From the NCBI RefSeq assembly GCF_050433395.1, contig NZ_JBNPXH010000003.1:372001-436000 (forward strand): a stretch of 64,000 nt of DNA, given 5' to 3'. A model generated the notes under the pieces. That model did no database searches and was not told where the DNA came from. It was given only the letters and a program-made list of their open reading frames with translations. The stretch comes from Mobilitalea torta (GTDB taxonomy: Bacteria; Bacillota; Clostridia; Lachnospirales; Lachnospiraceae). Of the stretch, positions 16,087-25,646 are shown in pieces. How positions within the stretch are numbered: position 1 is the first letter of the stretch; each line of letters starts with the position of its first letter. The translations under genes were made by a program, and so were the position numbers.

Positions 16087-17514
16087 ATGGTACATCAATA
16101 TAAAAATAACGGATACAATATAGTGCTGGATGTAAACAGCGGTATGATTCATGTGGTGGATGAGCTGGCCTATGATATCATTGCCCTGTTTGAAAAGCAG
16201 GAGCCGGAAGCGATTCTGGAAGCAATGCTGGAGAAATACTCGCAGCCGGAGAATCTGGCCCTGATTGCCGATGAGGAAGCGGAGATGGCGGAGCTTTCCG
16301 CCAATCAGGAAGCCTTGAAGGAGCTGATTCAGGGAGCCATCAGCGATGTGATGCAGCTGAAAGAGGACGGCGGCCTGTTTACAAAGGATATCTATGAAGA
16401 ATACATCAAGGACTTTAAACGGCGTTCCACCGTTGTTAAGGCTCTTTGTCTGCATATCGCCCATGACTGTAACCTGGCCTGCAGGTACTGTTTTGCAGAA
16501 GAAGGGGAATACCGGGGACATCGTGAATTAATGAGCTATGAGGTGGGGAAGAAGGCGCTGGACTTCCTTATCGCCAATTCCGGCAGCCGCAGGAATCTGG
16601 AGGTGGATTTCTTCGGCGGGGAGCCTCTGATGAATTGGCAGGTAGTGAAGGATCTGGTTGCCTACGGAAGGGAGCAGGAGAGCATACATAACAAGAAATT
16701 CCGCTTTACCCTGACCACCAACGGCGTACTGCTCAGTGATGAAGTCATGGAATTTGCCAATCGTGAGATGAGCAATGTGGTGCTGAGCATCGACGGCCGT
16801 AAGGAAGTCAATGACCGCATGCGCCCCAGCCGCAACGGCAAGGGAAGCTATGAGCTGATCCTGCCCCGATTCCAGAAGCTGGCCGAAAGCCGTAACCAGA
16901 TCAATTATTATGTCAGGGGAACCTTTACCCATAACAATCTGGATTTCAGCGAGGATGTGAAGCATTTGGCAGACCTGGGCTTCAAGCAGATATCCGTGGA
17001 GCCGGTGGTAGCACTGCCGGAAGAGAGCTATGCCATCCGGGAAGAGGATCTGCCGACCTTATTCGAGGAATATGACCGCCTGGCGAAGCTGATGCTGGAA
17101 TATAAGAAGGAAGGGAAGGATTTTAACTTCTTCCATTTCATGATTGATCTGACGGGAGGCCCCTGCGTTGCCAAGCGTCTGTCGGGGTGCGGCTCCGGGA
17201 CGGAATATCTTGCAGTAACACCTTGGGGAGACCTCTATCCCTGCCATCAGTTTGTAGGAAGAACAGAATTCCTCATGGGAAATGTAGACGATGGAATTGT
17301 GGAGACTGAGCTTCGGGAGGAGTTTAAGGTGTGCAATGTATATTCAAAGGAAAAATGCAGGAACTGCTTTGCCAAATTCTACTGCAGCGGGGGCTGTGCG
17401 GCGAATTCCCATCAATTTCACGGCAATATCAATGATGTATATGATATCGGCTGTGAATTGCAGAGGAAGCGTGTGGAGTGCGCCATTATGCTGAAGGCTG
17501 CCGCAGAGGAATAA
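16087..17514 (+). CDS. scfB: SCIFF maturase, radical SAM/SPASM thioether-forming enzyme
   Basis: A 475-aa protein: an N-terminal peptide-binding region (HQYKNNGYNIVLDVNSG, RRE-like), the radical SAM cluster CNLACRYC (Cys128, 132, 135), DFFGGEPLMNW, and a C-terminal SPASM domain with many cysteines (SGCGSGTEYLAV, CNVYSKEKCRNCFAKFYCSGGCA, IGCEL) to hold two auxiliary [4Fe-4S] clusters. The family cross-links the ScfA core peptide. GAGGAGG precedes ATG 16087. It lies 167 bp after scfA with a hairpin between, and recJ begins within a few bases of its end. Confidence 0.96.
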   Translation: MVHQYKNNGYNIVLDVNSGMIHVVDELAYDIIALFEKQEPEAILEAMLEKYSQPENLALIADEEAEMAELSANQEALKELIQGAISDVMQLKEDGGLFTKDIYEEYIKDFKRRSTVVKALCLHIAHDCNLACRYCFAEEGEYRGHRELMSYEVGKKALDFLIANSGSRRNLEVDFFGGEPLMNWQVVKDLVAYGREQESIHNKKFRFTLTTNGVLLSDEVMEFANREMSNVVLSIDGRKEVNDRMRPSRNGKGSYELILPRFQKLAESRNQINYYVRGTFTHNNLDFSEDVKHLADLGFKQISVEPVVALPEESYAIREEDLPTLFEEYDRLAKLMLEYKKEGKDFNFFHFMIDLTGGPCVAKRLSGCGSGTEYLAVTPWGDLYPCHQFVGRTEFLMGNVDDGIVETELREEFKVCNVYSKEKCRNCFAKFYCSGGCAANSHQFHGNINDVYDIGCELQRKRVECAIMLKAAAEE

Positions 17515-17521
17515 TTCTGCA

Positions 17522-19519
17522 ATGCAGCGGAACGGAGAACGGGTGGAGAACTGGGTAATTAAAAATAAGAAAGCGGATTTTGATCGCATTGTGAAGGAGT
17601 GCGGCGTGAGTGAGGTTCTGGCACGCTGCCTTGTCAATAAAGGGCTGGAGGAGCCGGCACAGATAGAGGCCTTTCTGCATCCCAAGCTTGCTGATTTACA
17701 TAATCCCTTCCTGATGAAGGAGATGGAAAAAGCCTGTCAAATCCTGCGGCAGAAAATTGCCCAGGGCAAGAGAGTGCGGATTATAGGGGACTATGATGTG
17801 GACGGTGTCATTGCAACCTATGTGCTGTACCGGAGCCTGAAGCAGCTCGGTGCTCTGGTGGATTATGAGATTCCGGACCGGATCCGGGACGGCTACGGAA
17901 TGAATAACCAGATGGTGGATACTGCATATAATGAAGGGATTGATACCCTTCTGACCTGTGACAACGGAATTGTTGCCCTGGAGCAGGTGGAGCTGGCTAA
18001 GAGTCTGGGAATGACGGTTATCATTACGGACCACCACAGCCTGTTGGAGATTGCAGAACAGCCGGATCAAGAGGAAAGCGTTATAGAAGAGGCCGTTGTG
18101 GAGCAGACCGATTTGGAAAAGGCAGTTTCAGAAGCGGCGGCTGCGGAGCAGACGGTATCAGAAAGAGAAAAGTCAACTTCCGAAGATTTGTCAATCTCGG
18201 AGATGGAGATGCCGGAAGGCGGCGAGGCGGCCCGGCTTCTGGTTCCGATAAAAGACGGCAGTAAAGTTCACTGTATGGACAAGGTGCGTCTGCCTCAGGC
18301 GGATGCGGTGGTCAATCCGCACCGGCCCGATTGCAGCTATCCCTATAGCGGACTGTGCGGCGCAGCCATTGCTTACAAGCTCTGCTGTGCCCTGTTTACG
18401 TATGATAATCCGGAAAACCGGGAAGAATTGGAGCAGGAGCTGTTATCCTATACTGCAATTGCAACGGTTTGTGATGTGATGGAGCTGACGGGAGAGAACC
18501 GCGTTATTGTAAAGCATGGCCTGGAATTGCTGAAAGAAACAAAAAACAAAGGCTTGCTGGCATTGATGGAGGTAAGCGGCATTGACCGGATGCAGCTGAG
18601 CACCTTCCATCTCGGCTTCATCATCGGTCCCTGTCTCAATGCTTCCGGAAGGCTGGATACCGCGAAGAAGGGCCTTGAGCTTTTGCTGGCCGAGACGGAG
18701 GAGACCGCTCTGGCTATGGCAGAGGAGGTTCGCGGTCTGAATGAGCTTCGCAAGGAAATGACTGCCCGGAATGTGGAAAAGGCGGTGAAGCTCATTGAAG
18801 AAACCCCTTTGCAGGAAGACAAGGTTCTGGTGGTCTATCTGGAGAATTGCCACGAAAGCATCGCTGGAATCATCGCAGGGCGGATCAGGGAGCGTTATCA
18901 CCGGCCGACCCTGGTGCTGACCGATGCGGAGAACGGCGTCAAGGGCTCAGGGAGATCCATCGAGCAGTATAATATGATCGAGGAGCTGAGAAAATGTCAG
19001 GACCTGTTCCTCAAGGTGGGAGGACATCCCATGGCGGCAGGTCTGTCCCTGGTGCCGGAGAATGTGGATATTCTGCGGAGGGAGCTGAATAGGAATACCG
19101 CCCTTACCTGGGAGATGCTGGTACCCAAGGTGTCCATTGATATCCATCTGCCCCTGGGATACATCAATGAGTCCCTGATCCATGAGCTGAAGCAGCTGGA
19201 GCCCTTTGGCAAAGGGAATGAAAAGCCTCTGTTTGCAGAGAAGGAGCTTCGGGTAAAATCCGCTTTCATCATTGGCAGGAACGCCAGCGGTATCCGGATG
19301 CAGCTGATTAATAAATACGGCAGGGAGATGGAAGCGATTTATTTTGGGGATGTGGATGAATTCTTTTCCCATATTGCAGCGGCCTACGGTGAAGAAGAGG
19401 CACAGAAGCTCCGCACCGGCAGAAGCCTGCAAGCCGCCCTGGCAATCACCTATTTTCCTAAAATCAATGAATATAACGGTTTCCGGAATGTGCAGCTGGT
19501 CATCCAGAATTATCGGTAG
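17522..19519 (+). CDS. recJ: Single-stranded-DNA-specific exonuclease RecJ
   Basis: A 665-aa protein with DHH-family motifs: IIGDYDVDGVIATYVLY, TCDNGI, IITDHHS, the later LNASGRLDTA and the DHHA1 motif VGGHPMAAGLSL. RecJ digests 5' single-stranded ends in recombination and mismatch repair using Mn/Mg. Between the DHH motif (about residue 170) and ADAVVNPH (about 260) sits an insertion of roughly 75 residues, rich in Glu, Ala and Ser (EEAVVEQTDLEKAVSEAAAA), not expected in RecJ. ATG 17522 is annotated, but GTG 17543 gives the more usual start ENWVIKNK. Confidence 0.94.
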   Translation: MQRNGERVENWVIKNKKADFDRIVKECGVSEVLARCLVNKGLEEPAQIEAFLHPKLADLHNPFLMKEMEKACQILRQKIAQGKRVRIIGDYDVDGVIATYVLYRSLKQLGALVDYEIPDRIRDGYGMNNQMVDTAYNEGIDTLLTCDNGIVALEQVELAKSLGMTVIITDHHSLLEIAEQPDQEESVIEEAVVEQTDLEKAVSEAAAAEQTVSEREKSTSEDLSISEMEMPEGGEAARLLVPIKDGSKVHCMDKVRLPQADAVVNPHRPDCSYPYSGLCGAAIAYKLCCALFTYDNPENREELEQELLSYTAIATVCDVMELTGENRVIVKHGLELLKETKNKGLLALMEVSGIDRMQLSTFHLGFIIGPCLNASGRLDTAKKGLELLLAETEETALAMAEEVRGLNELRKEMTARNVEKAVKLIEETPLQEDKVLVVYLENCHESIAGIIAGRIRERYHRPTLVLTDAENGVKGSGRSIEQYNMIEELRKCQDLFLKVGGHPMAAGLSLVPENVDILRRELNRNTALTWEMLVPKVSIDIHLPLGYINESLIHELKQLEPFGKGNEKPLFAEKELRVKSAFIIGRNASGIRMQLINKYGREMEAIYFGDVDEFFSHIAAAYGEEEAQKLRTGRSLQAALAITYFPKINEYNGFRNVQLVIQNYR

Positions 19520-19596
19520 TTTCTGGAAAATGTGATGATTTTCCTGGTTTTGTGTCATTTTTAAGTAAAATTTTCAATGGATGAATGAAATATTCT

Positions 19597-19625
19597 TTAC
19601 GAATTGTTGCAACTAGTGATATAAT
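19597..19625 (+). promoter_or_regulatory. Promoter for apt
   Basis: TTTACG (19597-19602), 17-bp spacer, and extended -10 TGA-TATAAT (19620-19625), about 78 bp before apt. Confidence 0.65.
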
Positions 19626-19702
19626 AAGCATCTATAAAAGAAGAATGCGGATGATGTAATAAATTGCAGGTAGGGGAACCCTAAGAAAGGCAAGGTTTTA
19701 GA

Positions 19703-20227
19703 ATGAAGAAGGTAGAAGAGTACGTAAGAAGTATACCGGATTTTCCGGAGCCCGGAATTATATTCCGTGATGTTACCAGCGTGTTGCAGGACAGGGATGG
19801 GCTGAAGCTGGCCATTGATCAGATGCAGGAGAAGCTGGCAGGAGTTGAGTTCGATGTGATTGCGGGGCCGGAATCCAGGGGATTTATTTTTGGCGTTCCC
19901 ATTGCTTATAATTTGAATAAAGCCTTTGTGCCGGTGCGTAAGAAGGGGAAGCTGCCCTGCGAGACCGTTTCCATGGATTATGACCTGGAGTATGGCAAGG
20001 CAACCATCGAGATGCACCGGGATGCCATTAAGCCGGGGCAGAAGGTAGTGATCATCGATGACCTGATTGCCACAGGCGGCACCATTGAAGCCATTACCAA
20101 GCTGGTGGAGATGCTTGGGGGCGAAGTGGTGAAGATTGTATTCCTCATGGAGTTAATGGGCTTAAATGGCCGGAAGAGGCTGGCCCAGTACGATGTGGAT
20201 GCCGTGATACAGTATGAGGGACACTAA
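19703..20227 (+). CDS. apt: Adenine phosphoribosyltransferase
   Basis: The 174-aa length and motifs are typical: IPDFPEPGIIFRDVTSVL, AGPESRGFIFGVPIAY, and the PRPP loop VVIIDDLIATGGTIEA. It converts adenine plus PRPP to AMP in purine salvage. The gene sits directly upstream of rel, a pairing common in Firmicutes that joins purine salvage to (p)ppGpp metabolism. Promoter and start are clear. Confidence 0.97.
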   Translation: MKKVEEYVRSIPDFPEPGIIFRDVTSVLQDRDGLKLAIDQMQEKLAGVEFDVIAGPESRGFIFGVPIAYNLNKAFVPVRKKGKLPCETVSMDYDLEYGKATIEMHRDAIKPGQKVVIIDDLIATGGTIEAITKLVEMLGGEVVKIVFLMELMGLNGRKRLAQYDVDAVIQYEGH

Positions 20228-20299
20228 ATAAAATAGTATGTTATTATTGAAATAAATGAATCAGCCTCATTGGCTCTGCAGGGAAGGGTGGTGATAATC

Positions 20300-22597
20300 A
20301 TGGAAGAATTCAAGGAAGTAACAGGGAAAGAAGAGACGATCGCGTCGGTAACGCTCAAGGCACCGGCTGATTTTACTGCGCCGGAAGCCCTGTATCAGAA
20401 GCTGATTGATAAGATCCGAAGCTATCACCCTTCCGCGGATATTTCCATGGTGGAGAAGGCATACCGTCTGGCGGGAGACGCCCACAAGGACCAGTTCCGC
20501 AAGTCAGGTGAGCCCTATATCATCCATCCTCTGTGCGTTGCCAACATTCTGGCGGAGCTGGAGCTGGATAAGGAGACCATAGTCGCCGGAATTCTGCATG
20601 ATGTTGTGGAAGATACGGATTTTACCATAGCCCAGATTACCACTATGTTCTCGGAGGAAATTGCGCTGCTGGTGGATGGTGTTACCAAACTGACCAAGTT
20701 AAATTACGACATGGATAAGGTGGAGCTGCAGGCGGAGAATCTGAGAAAAATGTTCCTGGCTATGGCGAAGGATATTCGTGTTATTTTGATTAAGCTGGCA
20801 GACCGCCTTCACAATATGCGGACCTTGAAATACAAGGAGCCTTACAAGCAGCGGGAGACGGCCCGGGAGACCATGGATATCTATGCTCCCATTGCCCAGC
20901 GTCTCGGTATCTCCAAGATCAAGATAGAGCTGGACGATCTGAGCCTGAAGTATCTGGAGCCGGAGGTTTATAAGGAGCTGGCAGAGAAGATTTCCATTAA
21001 GAAAAGCGAGCGCCAGGCATATATTGATGATATCGTTAGCGATGTCCGCAGCCATATCGAGGAGGCCGGGATTTCGGCTAAGATTGACGGGCGGATTAAG
21101 CATTTCTTCAGCATTTACAAGAAGATGGTGAACCAGGATAAGACCCTGGACCAGATCTATGATTTATTTGCGGTTCGGATTATCGTAGATTCCTTAAAGG
21201 ATTGCTATGCGGCGCTGGGGGTAATTCATGAGATGTATAAGCCTATTCCGGGGCGTTTTAAGGATTACATCGCCATGCCCAAGCCCAATATGTACCAGTC
21301 CCTTCATACGACACTGATCGGCCCGAAGGGTGCGCCTTTTGAGATACAGATCCGCACCTATGACATGCACCGCACCGCAGAATACGGTATTGCCGCCCAC
21401 TGGAAATACAAGGAGGGGCAGGATGGCAAGGCAGGAACCGCCAATTCCGAGGAAGAGAAGCTGACCTGGCTTCGTCAGGTTCTGGAGTGGCAGCGGGACA
21501 TGTCGGATAATAAGGAATTCTTAAGTCTGATTAAGAATGATTTTGATTTGTTTTCGGAAAGCGTATATGCATTTACGCCTACCGGGGACGTTAAGACTCT
21601 GCCCACCGGTTCCAATCCCATTGATTTTGCTTATGCCATTCACAGCGCGGTAGGCAATAAGATGGTAGGCGCCAGGGTGAATGGGAAGCTGGAGCCCATC
21701 GACTATGTGATTCAGAACGGCGACCGGATTGAGATTATCACCTCCCAGAACTCCAGAGGGCCCAGCCGCGACTGGCTTTCCATTGTAAAGAGCACCCAGG
21801 CGAAGAATAAGATTAACCAGTGGTTTAAGACCGAGTTAAAGGAAGACAATATCAATAAAGGGAAGGAAATGATTTCTTCCTATTGCAAGACCAAGAGCAT
21901 TGTTCTCAGTGATTTGCTGAAGCCGGAATTTATGAATATTGTCATGCGCAAATACGGCTTCCGTGACTGGGATTCCGTTCTGGCAGCCGTGGGCCACGGC
22001 GGCTTGAAGGAAGGCCAGATTGTGAATAAGCTTCTGGAAGAATATAATAAAAAGAACAAGAAGAACATCACGGATAAGAATATCCTGGAAGCGGTTCAGG
22101 AGATCAAGGAACGGATTCCGCAGAAGAAATCCAAAAGCGGTATTGTGGTAGAGGGTATCCATGATCTGGCGGTTCGTTTTTCCCGCTGCTGCAGCCCGGT
22201 ACCCGGAGATGAGATCGTAGGCTTTGTAACCCGCGGCAGAGGGGTGTCCATTCACCGGACGGATTGTATCAACGTGATTAACCTCCCGGAGGAGGACAGG
22301 GCAAGACTCATCGATGCGGAATGGAATATAGCGGCGGACGGCAAGGACAGCGGCGGTGTGTACAGTGCCGAGATCCGAATTTATGCCAATAACCGTACCG
22401 GCGTTCTTGTGGATATCTCCAAGGTGCTGACGGAGAACAAGATTGATGTGACCTCGATGAATGTCAGAACCAGCAAGCAGGGGAAGGCAACCATCAGCAT
22501 CGGTTTTGATATTAACGGCAAGGAACAGCTGAATGAGATTATTGCGAAGATCAGAAATGTGGAGAGCATATTGGATATTGAGCGCACAGCCGGTTAG
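20300..22597 (+). CDS. rel: Bifunctional (p)ppGpp synthetase/hydrolase, RelA/SpoT family
   Basis: A 765-aa protein with an HD hydrolase domain (HPLCVANILAELELD, GILHDVVEDT), synthetase domain (PIPGRFKDYIAMPKPNMYQS, EIQIRTYDMH), TGS (VYAFTPTGDVKTLP), a zinc-finger-like/helical region with RFSRCCSPVPGD, and a C-terminal ACT domain. It makes and degrades (p)ppGpp in the stringent response. The HD motif is intact, so hydrolysis should be active. ATG 20300 is chosen over the TTG-like start at 20270 because GGGAAGGGTGG precedes it and it gives the usual N-terminus. Confidence 0.96.
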   Translation: MEEFKEVTGKEETIASVTLKAPADFTAPEALYQKLIDKIRSYHPSADISMVEKAYRLAGDAHKDQFRKSGEPYIIHPLCVANILAELELDKETIVAGILHDVVEDTDFTIAQITTMFSEEIALLVDGVTKLTKLNYDMDKVELQAENLRKMFLAMAKDIRVILIKLADRLHNMRTLKYKEPYKQRETARETMDIYAPIAQRLGISKIKIELDDLSLKYLEPEVYKELAEKISIKKSERQAYIDDIVSDVRSHIEEAGISAKIDGRIKHFFSIYKKMVNQDKTLDQIYDLFAVRIIVDSLKDCYAALGVIHEMYKPIPGRFKDYIAMPKPNMYQSLHTTLIGPKGAPFEIQIRTYDMHRTAEYGIAAHWKYKEGQDGKAGTANSEEEKLTWLRQVLEWQRDMSDNKEFLSLIKNDFDLFSESVYAFTPTGDVKTLPTGSNPIDFAYAIHSAVGNKMVGARVNGKLEPIDYVIQNGDRIEIITSQNSRGPSRDWLSIVKSTQAKNKINQWFKTELKEDNINKGKEMISSYCKTKSIVLSDLLKPEFMNIVMRKYGFRDWDSVLAAVGHGGLKEGQIVNKLLEEYNKKNKKNITDKNILEAVQEIKERIPQKKSKSGIVVEGIHDLAVRFSRCCSPVPGDEIVGFVTRGRGVSIHRTDCINVINLPEEDRARLIDAEWNIAADGKDSGGVYSAEIRIYANNRTGVLVDISKVLTENKIDVTSMNVRTSKQGKATISIGFDINGKEQLNEIIAKIRNVESILDIERTAG

Positions 22598-22660
22598 CAA
22601 AGACCCGCGGAGAATGGCGGGCAAAGATTCGTTGAAAATAATGAATCTCGGGAGGTTCAA

Positions 22661-23314
22661 ATGAACAGTTTTAATTTAAAGACCCTGGTTCTGGGCATGG
22701 TACAGACGAATTGCTATATCATCGATAACCAGGAAACAAAGGAAGCTATTGTAATTGACCCGGCGGATCAGGCCGACAGAATAGAACAGTATTTGAAGGC
22801 AAATGACCTTGTGTGCAAAGGAATCGTTCTCACACATGGTCATTTTGACCATATTTTAGCCGCACGGGAGCTGGCGTCCGCTACCTCGGCACCGATTCAT
22901 GCATCGGAACAAGAGGCGGAGCTTCTGGCGGATCCCCGTAGGAATGTTTCTTCCCAGATTCGCAGGGAATGTACGCTGGTACCGGAGGTACTGCTGACGG
23001 ATGACCAGGTTCTGCAGCTGGCGGGCTTTACCATACGGGTAATCCACACGCCAGGGCATACGGCGGGAGGAGTATGCTATTATTTCCCTAAGCATGAATT
23101 ATTGTTCAGCGGGGATACTCTCTTTCGGGAGAGCATTGGAAGGACGGATCTGCCTACGGGAGACAGCAGGCAGCTGATTGCGTCCATTCAGCAAAAGCTC
23201 ATGCCGCTGGAGGATTCCGTGATGGTGTATCCGGGTCATGGGCGGGCGACCACCATCGGATATGAGAGAGAGAATAATGTATATCTGAATGGCAGCTGGA
23301 CGGATTGGGAGTAA
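22661..23314 (+). CDS. MBL-fold metallo-hydrolase, glyoxalase II-like
   Basis: A 217-aa metallo-beta-lactamase fold protein with all zinc motifs: LTHGHFDHI, HTPGHTAGGVCY, FSGDTLFRESIGRTDLP and VYPGHG. These belong to the YcbL/GloB-like group of small thioester or sulfur-metabolism hydrolases. It commonly sits between rel and hemZ in Lachnospiraceae. GGGAGG precedes ATG 22661. The exact substrate is unresolved. Confidence 0.93.
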   Translation: MNSFNLKTLVLGMVQTNCYIIDNQETKEAIVIDPADQADRIEQYLKANDLVCKGIVLTHGHFDHILAARELASATSAPIHASEQEAELLADPRRNVSSQIRRECTLVPEVLLTDDQVLQLAGFTIRVIHTPGHTAGGVCYYFPKHELLFSGDTLFRESIGRTDLPTGDSRQLIASIQQKLMPLEDSVMVYPGHGRATTIGYERENNVYLNGSWTDWE

Positions 23315-23334
23315 ACAAAGGTACAGGTAGAAGA

Positions 23335-24942
23335 ATGATAAAAGTAATATTGTCAGATAGAGCATATATTGCCGGCGGTGCATCCATTCCCGGGAATGTA
23401 AGTGAAAATGATGTATATCCTTTAGTAAAGGCTTTTTATCCCGAAGAGACCGTCAAGGTTTATTCTCCGGAAGAATCCCCTGCTATAGGGGATTCTTCCG
23501 GAGAAGAGAGAAGGCATCCGGGCCGTTATGGAGAAGAAAATGAGCATTTGGTGAGCCGGGTTCCGGAAGAGATGTTCCGGCCGGGAGCCGGAATCGATCT
23601 GATTAAGATATGTTTCTGGTTCGGGGAGATGGGGATAAGTCTTACAGGGAAGAACGGAGGCTGTCTGGAGGAGCATCAGCCGATGCCGGAGAGGTTCTCC
23701 AAAGCCGAATATAAAAACAGTATGAAGCGTTTCCTATACCGGATGCTGTCCAAAGAGACAGGCAGGAGTCTGCCCTGGGGGATACTGACGGGAATCCGGC
23801 CCACCAAGCTGGTCTATGAGATGCTGAAGCAGGGAGAGACAGAGCATGGGATCTATGAGCAGATGCGCAGGGAGTATCTCTGCACTGACAGCAAGATTGC
23901 CCTGAGCATGGAGATTGCAGGACGGGAGATGGCGCTTCTGGATGCGCTGGAATATCAGAGAGGATACAGTATCTACATCGGAATACCCTTTTGTCCCAGC
24001 ACCTGTCTCTATTGTTCCTTTCCCTCGTATTCCGTCACAAAGTATGCCGATACTGTGGATAAGTACCTGGAGGCGCTGGAGAAGGAGGTTTCTGCTTTTG
24101 CAGATGCTTTCCCGGAGAGAGAACTTCAGACCGTATATCTGGGAGGGGGAACCCCTACGACCTTGAGCGCGGAGCAATTGGACCGCCTGTTGGGGCAGGT
24201 GAAGGAACTCTATGATTTCTCCGGAGTAAGAGAATTCTGTGTGGAAGCAGGGAGACCGGACAGCATAACCCCGGAGAAGCTGAAGGTGCTGAAGAAATGG
24301 GGTGTGAACCGGATCTCCATTAATCCTCAGAGCATGAGCCAGAAGACCCTGGATCTTATCGGCAGGAAGCATACCGTGGAGCAGGTGGAGGAGGCGTTCC
24401 TTTTGGCCCGGGAAGCGGGACATGATAATATTAACATGGATATTATAATCGGATTGCCGGGAGAGGACCCGGAGGATGTGGCAAATACCCTCCGCCGGAT
24501 TAAGGAATTGAATCCCGACAGCCTGACGGTCCATACCCTGGCGGTAAAGCGTGCAGCCAGGCTGAATCTGGAGAAGGAAGCATATTCGGACTGCCCCGCG
24601 GTTCAGGTCTCCCGGATGCTGGAGCAGACGGAGGAGTATGCGAAGAAGAACGGCTATGTTCCTTATTATCTCTACCGTCAGAAGAACATGGCGGATAATC
24701 TGGAGAATGTGGGGTATGCCAGGCCCGGCAGGGAGGGAATCTATAATATTCTCATCATGGAGGAGAAGCAGACCATCCTGGCCTTTGGTGCAGGAGGGAT
24801 GTCCAAATTCATCTTTCCGGAGGAGAACCGCCTGGAGCGGGTAGACAATGTAAAAAGCATTACAGATTACATCGGCAGAATTGATGAACTGATTGAAAAA
24901 AAGAAGAATTTTATAGAAGAGAACCGGTCAAAGCTGTCATAG
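23335..24942 (+). CDS. hemZ: Oxygen-independent coproporphyrinogen III dehydrogenase-like HemZ
   Basis: A 535-aa radical SAM protein: the cluster motif FCPSTCLYCSFPSY, ETVYLGGGTPTTLS, EAGRPDSITPEKL, NPQSMSQKTLDLIGR and a HemZ-type middle LPWGILTGIRPTKLVYEML. The family is annotated for heme/porphyrin synthesis though many hosts lack the full pathway. ATG 23335 is preferred over the upstream 23305 since it opens with the family-like MIKVILSD. Between VKVYSPEE and LIKICFWF the protein holds an apparent 45-residue insertion whose DNA begins with a perfect 18-bp inverted repeat. Confidence 0.92.
   Translation: MIKVILSDRAYIAGGASIPGNVSENDVYPLVKAFYPEETVKVYSPEESPAIGDSSGEERRHPGRYGEENEHLVSRVPEEMFRPGAGIDLIKICFWFGEMGISLTGKNGGCLEEHQPMPERFSKAEYKNSMKRFLYRMLSKETGRSLPWGILTGIRPTKLVYEMLKQGETEHGIYEQMRREYLCTDSKIALSMEIAGREMALLDALEYQRGYSIYIGIPFCPSTCLYCSFPSYSVTKYADTVDKYLEALEKEVSAFADAFPERELQTVYLGGGTPTTLSAEQLDRLLGQVKELYDFSGVREFCVEAGRPDSITPEKLKVLKKWGVNRISINPQSMSQKTLDLIGRKHTVEQVEEAFLLAREAGHDNINMDIIIGLPGEDPEDVANTLRRIKELNPDSLTVHTLAVKRAARLNLEKEAYSDCPAVQVSRMLEQTEEYAKKNGYVPYYLYRQKNMADNLENVGYARPGREGIYNILIMEEKQTILAFGAGGMSKFIFPEENRLERVDNVKSITDYIGRIDELIEKKKNFIEENRSKLS
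23463..23505. repeat. Perfect 18-bp inverted repeat inside hemZ
   Basis: Arms at 23463-23480 (TTCTCCGGAAGAATCCCC) and 23488-23505 (its exact reverse complement) flank TGCTATA. It keeps the reading frame and encodes SPEESPAIGDSSGEE, in the poorly conserved N-terminal part of HemZ. Confidence 0.95.
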
Positions 24943-24971
24943 AAGGATGTGCAGAGAGGGGAGGGCAAGGC

Positions 24972-25646
24972 GTGGAATATACCTGTCTGGTCGTGGATGA
25001 TGAAAAGGAGCTTGCGGTTGCAACCTGCGAGTATTTTAATTTGTTTGGCGTGGAGACGGAATATGTGACTAACGCGGAGGATTGCCTGGAGTTTCTAAAA
25101 CAGCATAGGGTCAGACTGATCCTGCTGGATATCAATCTTCCGGAGGAGAGCGGATTCTCCCTGTGCAGGAAAATACGTGAATTCTCTGATGTTCCCATCT
25201 TTTTTATCAGTGCGAGACAGAGTGATGACGATATTCTGATGGCCCTTAACATCGGCGGCGATGACTATATAAAGAAGCCCTATGCCCTTAGCGTGCTGCT
25301 TGCCAAGGTCAGGGTGGTATTGAAGCGCCTTGAGGAGGCCAGAGAAACTCTGCCGGAGCAGGCGGGAAGGATACGGGTGGACATTAAGGCCAGGAAATTA
25401 TATATAGAGGGCAGGGAAATCGAGCTGAAGAATAAGGAATTCAAGCTGTTTCTCTACCTCTTCAGCCATCCCAATACCGTGATAACCAAGGATGAGCTGT
25501 TTGCCAATGTCTGGGGAGACGAATTCTTCAGCGACGGCACCTTGAATGTACATATCCGGAAGCTGAGAGAAAAAATTGAAAGGGATCCGAATCATCCGGA
25601 GATTATTAAGACCATCTGGGGAACCGGGTATCGGTTGGAATTATGA
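24972..25646 (+). CDS. OmpR-family response regulator
   Basis: A 224-aa regulator starting at GTG 24972 after GAGGGGAGGG. The receiver has DDE at 9-11, phosphoacceptor Asp53 in LLDINLPE and the Lys in YIKKPY; the winged-helix output includes ELKNKEFKLFLYLFSH and IKTIWGTGYRLEL. It overlaps the histidine kinase start by four bases (ATGA), so they are co-translated. It is the presumed activator of the ABC genes downstream. Confidence 0.95.
   Translation: MEYTCLVVDDEKELAVATCEYFNLFGVETEYVTNAEDCLEFLKQHRVRLILLDINLPEESGFSLCRKIREFSDVPIFFISARQSDDDILMALNIGGDDYIKKPYALSVLLAKVRVVLKRLEEARETLPEQAGRIRVDIKARKLYIEGREIELKNKEFKLFLYLFSHPNTVITKDELFANVWGDEFFSDGTLNVHIRKLREKIERDPNHPEIIKTIWGTGYRLEL

Noticed and set aside
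21836..22660. 274-aa minus-strand frame opposite the end of rel
   Set aside because: Antisense shadow of well-conserved TGS/ACT coding sequence; composition is not protein-like.
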